From: Priapulus caudatus
Lineage: Eukaryota; Priapulida; Priapulimorpha; Priapulimorphida; Priapulidae
Length of the DNA: 23,517 nucleotides
Assembly: GCF_000485595.1 (NCBI RefSeq)
Contig: NW_014577061.1
Location: forward strand, 93,791-117,307
Reading direction: 5' to 3'
In this document: piece after piece, positions 1-10,585 of the stretch
Layout: each line of letters starts with the position of its first letter
Numbering within the stretch: the stretch's first letter is position 1
Program-made: the position numbers and the translations under genes
Notes under the pieces: model-generated
Told to the model about the DNA's origin: nothing
The model's input: only the letters and a program-made list of their open reading frames with translations
Databases searched by the model: none

Positions 1-3000
1 CATTACACTTATTACACTGCTGACTCTCATTACACTTATTACACTACTGACACTCATTACACTTATTACACTGCTTACTCTCATTACACTTATTACACTG
101 CTTACACTCATTACACTTATTACACTGCTTACACTCATTACACTTATTACACTGCTTACTCTCATTACACTTATTACACTGCTTACTCTCATTACACTTA
201 TTACACTGCTGACTCTCATTACACTTTTCACTCTTACAATCTCATTACACATTATTTTACACTGCTACACTCATTACCTTATTTACACTGGCTGACTTCT
301 ATTACACTATTCACTGCGACTCTCCATTACAGACTTATTACACTGGCTGCACTCTCATTACACTTTTACACTGCTTACTTCATTAACTTATTACACTGAC
401 TTCTCTCATTACATTTATTTTTACACTGCTTACTTTCTTCATTACACTTTATTACACTGCTTACACCTCATTACACTTATTAACACTGCTTACCTCATTT
501 CACTTATTACCACTTGCTTACACTCATTTACCTTATACACTGCGACTCTCATACACTTATTACAACTGTGACTCTCATTACACTTATTTACATGCGAGCT
601 TTTCTCAATACATTATTACACTGCCTACTCTCATTACATTATTACACTGCTGACTCTCATACACTTTATTACACTGCTTACTCTCATTACACTATTACAA
701 CTGCTTACCTCTCATTTACACTGATTGCACTTGCTGACTCTCATTACACTTATTACACTGCTGACTCTCATTACACTTATTACACTGCTTACACTCATTA
801 CACTTATCACACTGCTGACTCTCATTACACTTTATTACACTCTTACTCTCATTACACTTCATTACACTGCTGACTCTCAGTACACTTATTCCACTGCTGA
901 CTCTCATTACACTTATTACACTGACTTACTCTCATTACACTTATACACTGCCTACTCTCATTACAGCTTATTACACTGCTGCTCTCATTACACTTATTAC
1001 CACTGCGACTCTCATTACACTTATACACTGGCTTACACTCATACACTTTATTACCCCTTCACTCTCTTACACTTATTACAACTGCTTACTCTTCGATTAC
1101 ATTATTCACGGCTGACTCTCATTACACTTATTATCACTGCTGACTCTCTTACACATTATTACCTGCTTAACTCTCAGTTTACACTCTTTACACTGCTAAC
1201 TTCCTACACTTATTACACTGCTATATTACTCTCATACACTTATTAATTGCTGACTCTCATTTACACTTATTACACTGGACTCTTCCATACACTTATCACA
1301 CTGCTTACTCTCATTCTACACTGATTACACTGCTTACTTCATTCCATTATTTACCACTGCTTACTCTCATTACACTTATTACACTGCTTACACTCATTAC
1401 ACTTTATGTACACTGCTTACTTCTTCATTATACTTACTACACTGCTACATCTCAGTACACTTATACCACTACTACACTCATTACACTTATTACACTGATT
1501 ACTCCATTCACTTTATTACACTGCTGACTCTCATTACACTTATTTACACTGCTTACTTCATTACACTTATTACTACTGCTACTCTCATTACACTGATTCA
1601 CTGCTGACTCTCATTACACTTATGGACAACTGCTGACTCTCATTACACTTATTACACTGCTTACTCTCATACACTTATTTACACTCTTACTCTCACTCAC
1701 TTATTACACTGCTGACTCTCATTACACTTAGTTTACCCTGCTGACTTCATTTACACTTTACACTGCTTACTCTCATTACACTATCACACTTGCTACTCGC
1801 ATTACATTATTACAGCTACTTCATTACACTATCACTGCTGACCTCTCATTACACTTTACACTGTTACTCTCATTACACTTATACTACGTTACTCCATTAC
1901 ACTTTATTACACTGCTTACTCTCATTACACTTATTACACTGCGACTTCATGTACACTTATTACACTGCTTACTCTCATTCACTTATTACACTGCTTACTC
2001 TCTTGACATTATTACATTGCCCTGACCTTATTACACTTATTAAGATGCTTACTCTCTACACTGATTACATCTCGCTGACTCATTACACTTTATTACCACT
2101 GCTTACTCTCATTACACTGATTACACTGCTTACTCTCATTTACAACTTATTACTCACTGCTGACTCTCATGTACACTTATTACAACTGCTGACGCTCATT
2201 TACACTTATCTACACTGCTTATCTCATACACTTATTACACTGTCTTACTCCTCATTACACTTATTACACTGCTTACTCTCTTACACTTATTACACTGACT
2301 TACTCTTCATTCACTTATTACGACTGCTGACTCTATTTACAATTATTACATGTGACTCTCATTACATTATTACACTGCTGACTTCATTACACTTATACAC
2401 TGCTTACTCTCATCTACACTTATTACACTGCTTATCTAATTACACTTTATACACTGCTTACTCTCATTTCACTTTTACACGCTTCTTCTCATTACACTTA
2501 TTACACTGCTTGACTTCTATTACACTTATTACACTGCTTATTCATTACACTTCATTACATGCCTTACTCTCATTACACTATTACACTGCTTACTCTCATT
2601 ACATTATACACTTACTTCATTAACATTCACTGCGATCTTATTACACTTATTCACTGCTTACTCTCATTTAACTTAGTACACGTGACTCCATTACACTTTT
2701 ACTACTGCTGCTCTCATACACTTATTACACTGCTTACTATCATTACATTTTCACTGCTACCTCATTACCACGTATTCACTGACACTCATACATTTCATGC
2801 GACACTCATACACTTATTCACGCTACTCTCAGTCACTTTTATTACACTGCTGACTCTCATATTACACTTATTACACAGTTACACTCATAACTATTACACT
2901 GCTCACTCTCATACACAATTACACTGCCTTACTCTCATTACACTTAGTGACACTGCTTGCTCTCATTGACACTTTTATTACCTGCTTGACTCTCATATTA

Positions 3001-4355
3001 CATTGATTCACGCTTACCTCATTACCTTATTACACTGCTTACTCTCATTAACACTTATTACACTGTGACTCTCATATACACTAGAGTCACGCGTGCTCTC
3101 ATTACACTTATACCTGCTTATCACTCATTAAGCTTATACACTGCTACCTATTACACTTATTTGCCACTGCTTTTACCTTATTCAACTTATTTACAGCTGA
3201 CTCTCATATTACACTTATTACACAGCTTACACTCATTGCACTTATTACACTGCTTACTCTCATTACACTTATTACACTTGCTGACTCTCATTGCATTATT
3301 CACTGCTGAACTCTCATTACACTTATTACCTGCTGACTCGCATTGACTTATACACTGCTTACTCTCATCTACACTGCTATCACCTCATTACACTTATTAA
3401 CCACTGCTTACTCTCATTACACTTATTACACTGCGCTTACTCTCATTACACTTATTACACTGCCTTACTCTCATTACACTTATTACACTGCTGACTCTCA
3501 TTACACTTATTCACTGCTTACTCTCATTACACTTATTACACTGCCTGTCTCTCATTACACTTATTTACACTGTGCACTTCATTGCACTTGTTACACTGGC
3601 TTACACTTCATCTACACTTATACACTTCTGACTCTCATTACACTTATTACACTTGCGTCTCTCATTTACACTTGAGTACACTGCTTATCTCCATTAACAC
3701 TATTACACTGCTTACTCTCCATACACTTTATTACCTGCTGACTGTCATTACACTATTTACACTGCTTACACTCACTACCTTATTACCACTGCTTACTTCT
3801 CATTTATACTTTATTTACACGACTGACCTCATTACATGATCTACACTCTGACAACCCATTTGCACTTATTACACTGCGACTCTCATACCACTTATTACAC
3901 GCCTTACTCTCATTCACTTATTACACTGCTTACTCTCATTACACTTATTACACTGCTTTACTCTCATTCACCTTATTTACATGCCTTACTCTCAATTACA
4001 TCTTTATTACACTGCTTACTCTCATACTTATTACACTGCTGGACTCTTCATTACACTTATTACACTGATTACTCTTATTACCACTTATTATATGCTTGAC
4101 TCTTCATTACATCTTATTACACGCTTACTCTCATTACATTATTTACACTGCCACTCTCATTTACACTTATTACCACTGCTTGTACTCTCAATACATCTTA
4201 TTACACGCTTACTCTCATTACACTTATTACACTGCTTACTCTCATTACACTTATTACACTGCTGACTCTCATTACACTTATTACACTGCTTACTCTCATT
4301 ACACTTATTACACTGCTTACTCTCATTACACTTATTACACTGCTTACTCTCATTG
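1..4355. repeat. 27-bp minisatellite array, about 160 units
   Basis: A tandem array fills the first 4.35 kb and continues off the left edge. The 27-bp unit on the plus strand is three related 9-mers in a row: ATTACACTT, ATTACACTG and CTTACTCTC. The third 9-mer alternates with CTTACACTC and CTGACTCTC. The consensus has about one G per unit against eight C, so the strands are strongly asymmetric. Units at 1-230 and about 4205-4342 are nearly perfect, while most units between carry one or more single-base gains or losses. Because 27 is divisible by three, perfect stretches stay open in all three plus frames and two minus frames, which yields repetitive peptides with no coding meaning. Confidence 0.97.
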
Positions 4356-4505
4356 CACTGCTCATGCGTGCCTACAATGATGTGTGATGCAACGGGATGT
4401 GTTCGGCACATAAGTAGAGATCTTTATTCTGGTTAATTCAATAGAGGTTATTGTGTACTATGTACAGTTAATAACATCTACTGCTACCAAAATATTACGT
4501 CCCTT

Positions 4506-4551
4506 TATATATAAGAAAAGCGCAATCCGTCAGTATCAAGTCAGTATCAGT
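4506..4551 (+). promoter_or_regulatory. Promoter-like TATA plus TCAGT cluster
   Basis: A TATATATAAG box (4506-4515) is followed by three copies of TCAGT at 4530, 4541 and 4547. TCAGT is the arthropod-type initiator, and the second copy lies about 33 bp from the TATAAG core, near the usual spacing. No coding sequence is recognised downstream, so this may be chance in AT-rich DNA, or the promoter of a non-coding transcript or decayed LTR element. Confidence 0.18.
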
Positions 4552-4724
4552 CATAAGTGGTGCAAAGTGCTGGCAAATATATCTAAGAAATGCCTGTGTG
4601 AGTAAATGCCCTAGATTTTTCTCATATCAAGCTTTCATATATCAGGAGTGTATAATGATAAATATTTTGTAATACTTGATAACAAACATTTGTCAACCAA
4701 CGTTTCGTCAAGCGTTTGTCATAC

Positions 4725-4748
4725 ATAATGACAAACATTTGTCATTAT
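4725..4748. repeat. 24-bp palindrome with 11-bp arms
   Basis: ATAATGACAAA (4725-4735) and its reverse complement (4738-4748) are separated by CA. A shorter version of the core, ACAAACATTTGTCA, occurs about 50 bp upstream at 4682-4695, and GTTTGTCAT occurs between them. It may be a protein-binding site or a small cruciform; nothing in the flanks decides this. Confidence 0.5.
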
Positions 4749-5334
4749 ACACGCCTGCATATATCAACCTTGTACAATACAAAGTACTCGGTATTATATG
4801 ACAGTTAGACAAGGGCTCGCAGGTGTAATTCATTTTTATTGACATAATATTATGTAATCATCTTGAAATTATTATGGTATTTTAAAGTCGATTACGGCTC
4901 AATTAGCATAACGATGTTTCGGGCATGTAGGAGGCATGTATTTCTGCAAATAGAGACCGTGCTCGTCGGCAACGATGAACAGTTTCCGATCAATTATGCA
5001 GAGGTGGTAAGCAAATTAAATGAGTAGCAGAGAGCAACGAACCCTCGGAACCTATACGCAGTAATAGTAACAGCTATGGAAGACATAATGCGGTGAACTT
5101 CACACGAAATGTCAGGTCATGTGCATTTTCGACCGAGAAATAGACTCCTGATCTGCACCGACATTTCCCGCGATATATCTCTTACTATAGACGCCCCATA
5201 AAATTTGGATGTACGGAGAGTGAATCTGACCTTTACTGAAGGTCAACGTGCTTCGAAATACACACAGCCGCATGCGTCGCTGCCGCCATCTGTTAAATCA
5301 TTCACGTGAATGTCATTGATGTGTGGAGAAGCGG

Positions 5335-5351
5335 TATATATATATATATAT
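5335..5351. repeat. Short (TA)n microsatellite
   Basis: A pure run of TA dinucleotides in unique sequence. Confidence 0.9.
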
Positions 5352-5582
5352 GCGTTCCACGGGGGTATATGCTGCATGTTGCTGGTAATCTACGTTAATT
5401 TATATTACGTATATTACGTAGATACGTATTTTAATTACGTTATTAGCAGAACACCTGGTTGAGATGCAAATGGGAACATATTTGGCCATCAGCAATTTTC
5501 GTGCCATAATCAACGCAGCTCAAACAAAAGTTCGCCCCCTCTTATCTATGGCTGGCCGGTTCTTGGCGATGCACTACTACTA

Positions 5583-6054
5583 CTACTCAGCGGACGCATC
5601 CGAGATCGAGTTCACAATGCCATGCCACCATCCATCATCAGTGTCTGCATGTCCGCTATGTCATGCTGGATATCCCTTGCAATGCGGTCAATGTTGTTCA
5701 GTGGCCGTCTTCCTCTGGTTGGGCACGGCAGTCTCAAACAGATCACATTAGATATAATTTGGTCTTTGGCATGAAAGCAGTGACCAGCAAAGCGTGTTCT
5801 GCGACAAGCTACAATGGTAGAAATGGGTGGTATGTCTCCATAGATCTCTGCTTTGTGTTGTGTTCCCGCCAGCTGATGTTCTAAACTCTCATAAGAAGCC
5901 GAGTATATGTGCCATCTAGCCGGTCCTGCAGAGCCTTCTCCATGGTTCACGCCGCTGATCCATATAAGAGACGATACATATAGGCGATGCACACTGCTGT
6001 TATAAATTCACTTTTTATCTTGGATAGTAATCTGTGAATATTAAAAGGAATCCA
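5583..6054 (-). pseudogene. Non-LTR retrotransposon ORF2 C-terminus, decayed
   Basis: Read on the minus strand, this is the region after the reverse-transcriptase core of a LINE-type ORF2. The enzyme would copy element RNA at a nicked chromosomal target. In order it shows a KIKSEFITAVC stretch, the RLLYGS block, LDGTYTRLLMRV, NISWREH, GDIPPIST, RRTRFAGHCFHAKDQIIS, RGRRPL and finally WHGIVNSISDASAE before a TAG at 5583-5585. These blocks are characteristic of invertebrate endonuclease-reverse-transcriptase proteins. It is broken: a TGA falls where the family has the Trp of GSETW, a TAG interrupts MRV-NISW, and frame changes occur after REHNT and again after MMDG. The catalytic core and 5' half are missing, as expected of a 5'-truncated copy. 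The minus-strand stop is the first of four TAG triplets (5574-5585), a short tail-like repeat. The clade is not determined. Confidence 0.8.
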
Positions 6055-6511
6055 AAAAGGATCGAGAACGAAGCATGGGCAATGGGCAGAAACTGTGACT
6101 CTGCTCTATATCTAGTAGAACTTAGGTAGGCATTTTCGTTGAACTTCCCCGGTGAATTAGCGCAGAGTGGTGGCATATTATGTGGCTGTTCACGCTTTCC
6201 CCTCATTTTAAAACACGAGGCGCCAATGAGTTTTCCATTAGTTTTGTTATTCATTGCAACGCCCGTGTCAACTGTTGTCGCACTAATCGAAAAACATTCA
6301 CCTAAATCACGTTGCGAAGGACGTTTAAAACAGCGGGACACAGTCAAATTGCTTGCCATCTAACCACATCGATCGCTGGCCTATGTGAGCTGCCTATATT
6401 AATAACAACGTCTGCACGACGCATCAAAAACACGGGGTTTCCCAATTCGCTGGATGTATTAAGGATCCCGCAATACTTTTCCTCGTCTAGACGCGGCTGA
6501 TATGACTTGTG
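6055..6511. other. Unique sequence, no gene seen
   Basis: Overlapping open frames occur on both strands (6139-6363 plus, 6015-6359 minus). Neither shows a recognisable domain or a continuation of the retrotransposon reading frame. Confidence 0.5.
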
Positions 6512-6531
6512 TAATGATGATGATGCTGATG

Positions 6532-6566
<35 letters not shown>

Positions 6567-6575
6567 GAAGAAGAA
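6512..6575. repeat. Compound trinucleotide repeat (GAT)n(ATA)n(AAG)n
   Basis: ATGATGATGATGCTGATG leads into an uninterrupted ATA/TAA run at 6532-6565 and a short AAG run. The neighbouring ACC/ACT-rich patch (6598-6620) extends the low complexity. Poly-Ile and poly-Tyr frames across it are artefacts. Confidence 0.93.
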
Positions 6576-7825
6576 TAAAACGAGACAAACGAAAACCAAC
6601 ACCACTACTACTACCACTAATTATATTTTTAACTATATACTTGAAATTATAAATGTTGTTAACATTACGATTATTAAAATCGGTATCATCAACGCTTTGT
6701 CGGCGTGCGTTCAGGCGAGCGAGCAGCAGGCGCGATTGCAGCCCTGTTATATCCGTCATATTCATCATCGCGAAAGCTATATAGGTGTCTTAAATGTCAC
6801 GGAGCGATGCGATTCTTCCAGTGAGAGCGTTTTCGAACGCGCGGGTACCTAATGCAGCGTGCATGACGAGCAATCCATGCGCGGCGTTATAGGAATTTAT
6901 GCATTGATCGAGTTTTGTTGCTCCTCCCGCCCCCACGCGCGAGGCGACGACTTATTCGGAACGACACAAGCGAATTAAGGCACCGATGCTTGCGCGCGCG
7001 TGTGTGTGTATAATCTGCCACTGTTCGTCTGCTATGCGTGCTCTATACTGCGGCAATCTGCTTCCCTCTTGATCTCTGACGACTCACCTAGCTTCTCTTT
7101 CTCTCCATCTCTTATACCTCGGTCTGCCTTGCACATACGCGCACTCTCGTACAATTCCACGCGTTCTGTTAGCTCTATATATCCGTTAGTTCTGCAAGCG
7201 CGTACGTACGTATTCATACACGCACATACGTGCGAAGCAAAAGCCAAATTCTCTTGTTCTATTCATACATTCACATTATTCGCCAATGTGCAACGTACTA
7301 CACACACTTGTACGTCCGCATCAATACATGCGCACGAGTGCCCACACACATGTTAGATCCGACAGCCTATTACAGTACCCTATGTTGTGCGTAGCAATTC
7401 GCGTGAACACACACGGAACCCTGTCGAGAGAAAAAAAACACCTCATTAATCTACGTTTCTTTCGCAGACGTGCTTGTTCGCATAGTCTCGAATACAAATG
7501 TAAATTGGCTGAAGTTGAAAAAAATCGCTTAGATATATTACGTATACGCTTCTCTAGACAAATCACTACGCGTTAAATTTGTGAAATAAATGTCGAGTTT
7601 CTTCGAGCAGCTTCAGGTATAACATAGATAAATCATTCAGAATAATATGTGGCATGGCAATAGTGCATTGGTAATACCAGGGGTGAATTATGACAAATTA
7701 TTTTTCCCCATTATAATGATTTAATTATTTTTAATGCTAATTCAATTTAATTCAAGTAATTCAAATCTTCTTCTTTTTTTTAATTATAACGACAAATCGT
7801 TGTCATTATTAACCACCAGGACCCG
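6576..7825. other. Unique sequence, no gene seen
   Basis: Mixed composition with a short CG/TG-alternating run near 6990-7008 and ACGT-rich patches around 7200-7235 and 7260-7350. Open frames at 7000-7356 and 7286-7576 look like chance frames in stop-poor CA/TG-rich sequence and have no family hallmark. Confidence 0.5.
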
Positions 7826-8012
7826 GTTCTACAGTCGTGGATTAACTCTTAACTCTGAGTTAAATTCCTTAACTCTGAGTTAAAAGTTAACTCCGAGTTA
7901 AATTCCGTTCCACAGTCGTGGATTAACTTTAACTCTGAGTTAAATATGCCTAACTCTGAGTTAAAATTTAACGCTGGTATGAACCTAGATTAAACTCTTA
8001 ACTCAGGGTTAA
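7826..8012. repeat. Cluster of TTAACTCTGAGTTAA palindromes in a diverged tandem repeat
   Basis: The 15-bp odd palindrome TTAACTC-N-GAGTTAA occurs at 7849-7863, 7869-7883, 7887-7901 (centre C) and 7929-7943. A 13-bp core lies at 7951-7963 and a one-mismatch copy at 7998-8012. A lead-in ACAGTCGTGG precedes the cluster at 7831 and again at 7912, giving an 81-bp direct repeat; a weaker third unit begins near 7978. The order (lead-in, GATTAACT, then palindromes) resembles the terminal region of a non-autonomous DNA transposon, but I cannot find a matching opposite end or a target duplication. Confidence 0.75.
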
Positions 8013-9581
8013 AAATCAAGTTACATTCGATTTAGTTATAGATAGTCTTCGGTATAATCCTTTAGACTAGTTTCTACGAGGTTAGTTTAGCTCTGGGGTA
8101 CTAGTACTAGAGCGAATTAGTTTATCTAGTACTGCCCCGTGTCCGATCCCCCGCTGCCGCTGGAACATAGGTGTTTGTTTACGTTTGGCGTACATTGGTC
8201 GGCCATTGATGGCGTACCAACGCTGATCCAGGCATCCGTACTGTGATAATATGGGAAAGTGTACGATATTTAGCAATATCGCAATAACCGCAGTTGTTAA
8301 AGCGCCGTGCTACTGACGCGAACGTTACTGGTTGAATCACCGCATTGGCAAAATATTTTCCATCATTCATTGCTGCCGGTTTTCATTATAACTTTTTTTC
8401 ATTACACCTTCTACCATGTTCGTGCGTCTATCGTCTATGCGTCTATCATGCGTCTATCGTGTTCATATGTTCGTTTTGATGTGGTAAAGTCGCAGCCAGT
8501 CGGGTAATTATAACTTCTTGTATTAACTCTGAATGCGGCGTTGCCAGTAATAGTACTTTGGCTCAATTTCGTAAATGCTGCTAGAAAGGTTTTAGACATC
8601 CAAGAAAAAGCGTTACAAGAAATCGTACGTTGACTGAGCAACTGCAGTCGCACAGTACAGTACGTTGAGGCGAATATAGTATATATATATAGTCATATAT
8701 AGTATGTTGGGTTTATATCACTCCCACAAGACGTGTCCTATACATGACCTATCGCACAAATATAGGACGTCATTGTGACGTTGTCGGCCATGCTTGCCAA
8801 AGACGCAGATGCAGATGCGGGCAGTAATGACCTTTAATAATCCTGAAGATTACTTGGCTCCGTGCCGCAAATACTATTACTTCAAAGCAACAATTTCAAT
8901 AGAGAAATCGATATAAATAGCTCGCAAGTTAAACTATAATTTCCATTAATTAAAAGTCTATTCATCCCAGCCGTGTGAAAATCTAAGCCACCTAAACGGG
9001 CATAAAACGTAAACGCAAATCGCATACTGGATTATACATGAGGTGATACATGAGGTAAGACGGGTTCCATCACGAACAGTTGAAACATGCATGATGTTAA
9101 GAATGCTGGCTTAACGGCCAGTACGTATCATGCGATCGTGCGCGTGCACAAAATGACGTAGTTTAACAGAAAACTGTCTATTCGGTTTTTTATCGGACTA
9201 AATAAGTGTGCGAGCTATGCTAGGGTAGGTGGTTTAAATGTTAAAAGATAGGAAGTTCGGCCTTCCTATTCGTTTCTTTCTAAGTATTCATTGTCCACCT
9301 ATGCCCTTAATCCAGATAACGTACCACGCGCAGAATCGCTATGGCATATAGATTTGTTAACTATAAAAAGCCACATATGATGCGGTTATAATTTTGTCAC
9401 AATGCAAACGTCCGGACATGTATAAATATATATAAGCATATATAAGTACGTGTGCCCATAGAAGTCTTAACACTGAAGATAGTGATATGCGGAGAAACTC
9501 TACATTTGATCTTTGCTGTTAGTGTGTTCGTGTGACGTAATGTGGGTGGGTGGTCGGAGGGCGGTGACATTGGGTGTGCTC
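8013..9581. other. Unique AT-rich sequence, no gene seen
   Basis: Contains TA-rich patches (8677-8705, 9418-9450) and a small hairpin at 9248-9269. Two minus-strand open frames at 8082-8276 and 8179-8370 overlap each other and match no family I can name securely. Confidence 0.5.
9248..9269. repeat. Small inverted repeat, 8-bp arms
   Basis: ATAGGAAG (9248-9255) pairs with CTTCCTAT (9262-9269) across TTCGGC. GGTAGGTGG near 9224 and CCACCTA near 9295 could pair outside it, giving a long imperfect hairpin. Pairing between the two stems is poor, so a structured RNA is only a possibility. Confidence 0.35.
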
Positions 9582-10126
9582 TTTACTTAAGTCGCCTGCT
9601 TTTCTTACATTTAAATTCATGTTTATTTAGTAAGAAGGCATGCGCGTATTGACGTTAACTCCTATGCTTTTCTCCCATGTGGAATCGCTTATCTAGTAAG
9701 AAAGCATGCGCGTGTTGTACTTAACCCCACTTCTTTTCTCACCCGTGGAATCATGCTTATCTAGGAAGAAGACTAGCGCGTGTTGATACTTAATTCCTAT
9801 GCTTTTCTCACCCGTAGAATCGGTTATCTAGTAACAAGGCAGACGCGTGTTGTAGTTAATTCATACGGTTTTCGCACACGTGGAATCACGCTTATCTAAT
9901 AAGAAGCCTGGTACGTGTCGTAGTTAATTCGTTTTCTTTTCGCACCTATGGAATTATGTTTATCTTGAAAGAGGACAGGCCTGTGTTGTAGTTAATTCCT
10001 ATGGTTGTATCACATCTGGAATCACGCTTATCAGATAGGAAGCCTGGTACGTATTGTAGTTAATTCGCCTTTCTTTCTTACCCGTGGAATCACCTTTATC
10101 TTGTAAGAAATCAGGCGCGAGTTGTA
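9582..10126. repeat. Minisatellite with 66-68-bp unit, left part
   Basis: After a partial unit (9582-9622), units begin with TTATCTAGTAAGAA-like sequence at 9623, 9689, 9757, 9824, 9892, 9960, 10028 and 10096. The last breaks at 10126, where the transposon sits. Each unit runs through GCGCGTGTTGTA, GTTAATTC and a CTTTTCTCACCCGTGGAATC block. Divergence is mainly substitution with few length changes. Units at 9892 and 10028 share GCCTGGTACGT, and those at 9960 and 10096 share TTATCTTG, hinting at a 136-bp dimer period. Confidence 0.92.
10125..10126. other. Left TA target-site duplication
   Basis: TA immediately precedes the left terminal repeat and is matched by TA at 12564-12565 after the right one. 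TA duplication is the hallmark of the Tc1/mariner/pogo superfamily. Confidence 0.9.
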
Positions 10127-10149
10127 GGGGAACATGGGGTAAAACGAGG
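10127..10149 (+). repeat. Left terminal inverted repeat
   Basis: The 23-bp end starts GGGG and reads outside-in GGGGAACATGGGG, T, AAAACGAGG. It is expected to be the transposase binding and cleavage site. Confidence 0.93.
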
Positions 10150-10262
10150 TTTTGCTATATTTTTAATTCTACAGTACTGCCATCTTTTATACATACTCTG
10201 AACTATTCATTACGTCAGAGAGACCTCGTGTAGCATGTGTTGTGAAGAAGAAGACATTTCAG

Positions 10263-10584
10263 GTAAATATGGTTCAAAATTATCGATTTTTCAACATTTT
10301 CTTAAAATATAAGGGTTGTCTATGATGTGCTGCTATTTGTCTCAGAACAATGGCATCCAAATAAATAGTTTCTGGTTTTGAACTAGGTAGACTTGGCATG
10401 ATTAAGGGTAATTAACTTTTGACATTGAATAAGCCTTGCGAAATTTGTCGGCCATTTTTCTGACTGGAATGCTTGGGGCAAAATGGGGTGGGTGTCCCCA
10501 TTTTGCCCCATTATCATTCTGTTGGAAAGTAAATAAGATATATGTTGGTATTTCCTAATTTTGACTTTCCTTTCTTTTAAATAG
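10263..10584 (+). other. Possible 5' UTR intron of the transposase gene
   Basis: TTTCAG/GTAAAT at 10262/10263 is a good splice donor. A pyrimidine-rich stretch ending TTTTAAATAG at 10584 is a good acceptor, one base before the ATG at 10586. The first long hairpin of the element lies inside this interval. RNA evidence is absent, so this is inferred from the signals alone. Confidence 0.35.
10474..10510. repeat. Subterminal hairpin, left, 15-bp arms
   Basis: TGGGGCAAAATGGGG (10474-10488) is perfectly complementary to 10496-10510 across a 7-base loop, TGGGTGT. The arm shares GGGGCAAAA with the element's terminal repeat. It lies about 350 bp in from the left end, upstream of the transposase ATG. 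Confidence 0.93.
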
Positions 10585-10585
10585 C

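Larger units (their letters stand above)
4356..5582. other. Unique AT-rich sequence, no gene seen
   Basis: No conserved protein or RNA gene is visible here. The stretch holds a promoter-like patch (4506-4551), a 24-bp palindrome (4725-4748) and a short TA run (5335-5351). An open frame at 5464-5751 on the plus strand is antisense to the retrotransposon relic and shows no recognisable domain, so I do not call it. Confidence 0.6.

Noticed and set aside
1-4411. Many long open frames through the 27-bp array (LTLITLITL, YSHYTYYTA, KCNESKQCN repeats)
   Set aside because: The unit is nine codons long, so most frames stay open by arithmetic. Frames switch at every indel and have no start, splice or domain context.
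7000-7576. Overlapping open frames on both strands
   Set aside because: They lie in CA/TG-rich, stop-poor sequence and contain no family motif or splice context.
8082-8370. Minus-strand frame with QRQRGIGHG, faintly like a basic capsid or DNA-binding peptide of large DNA transposons
   Set aside because: The resemblance is only a few residues, the frame is 64 codons, and no other gene of such an element is nearby.
9582-10126. CRISPR-like array of regular repeats
   Set aside because: Units are contiguous with no distinct spacers, diverge along their whole length, and the context is eukaryotic.
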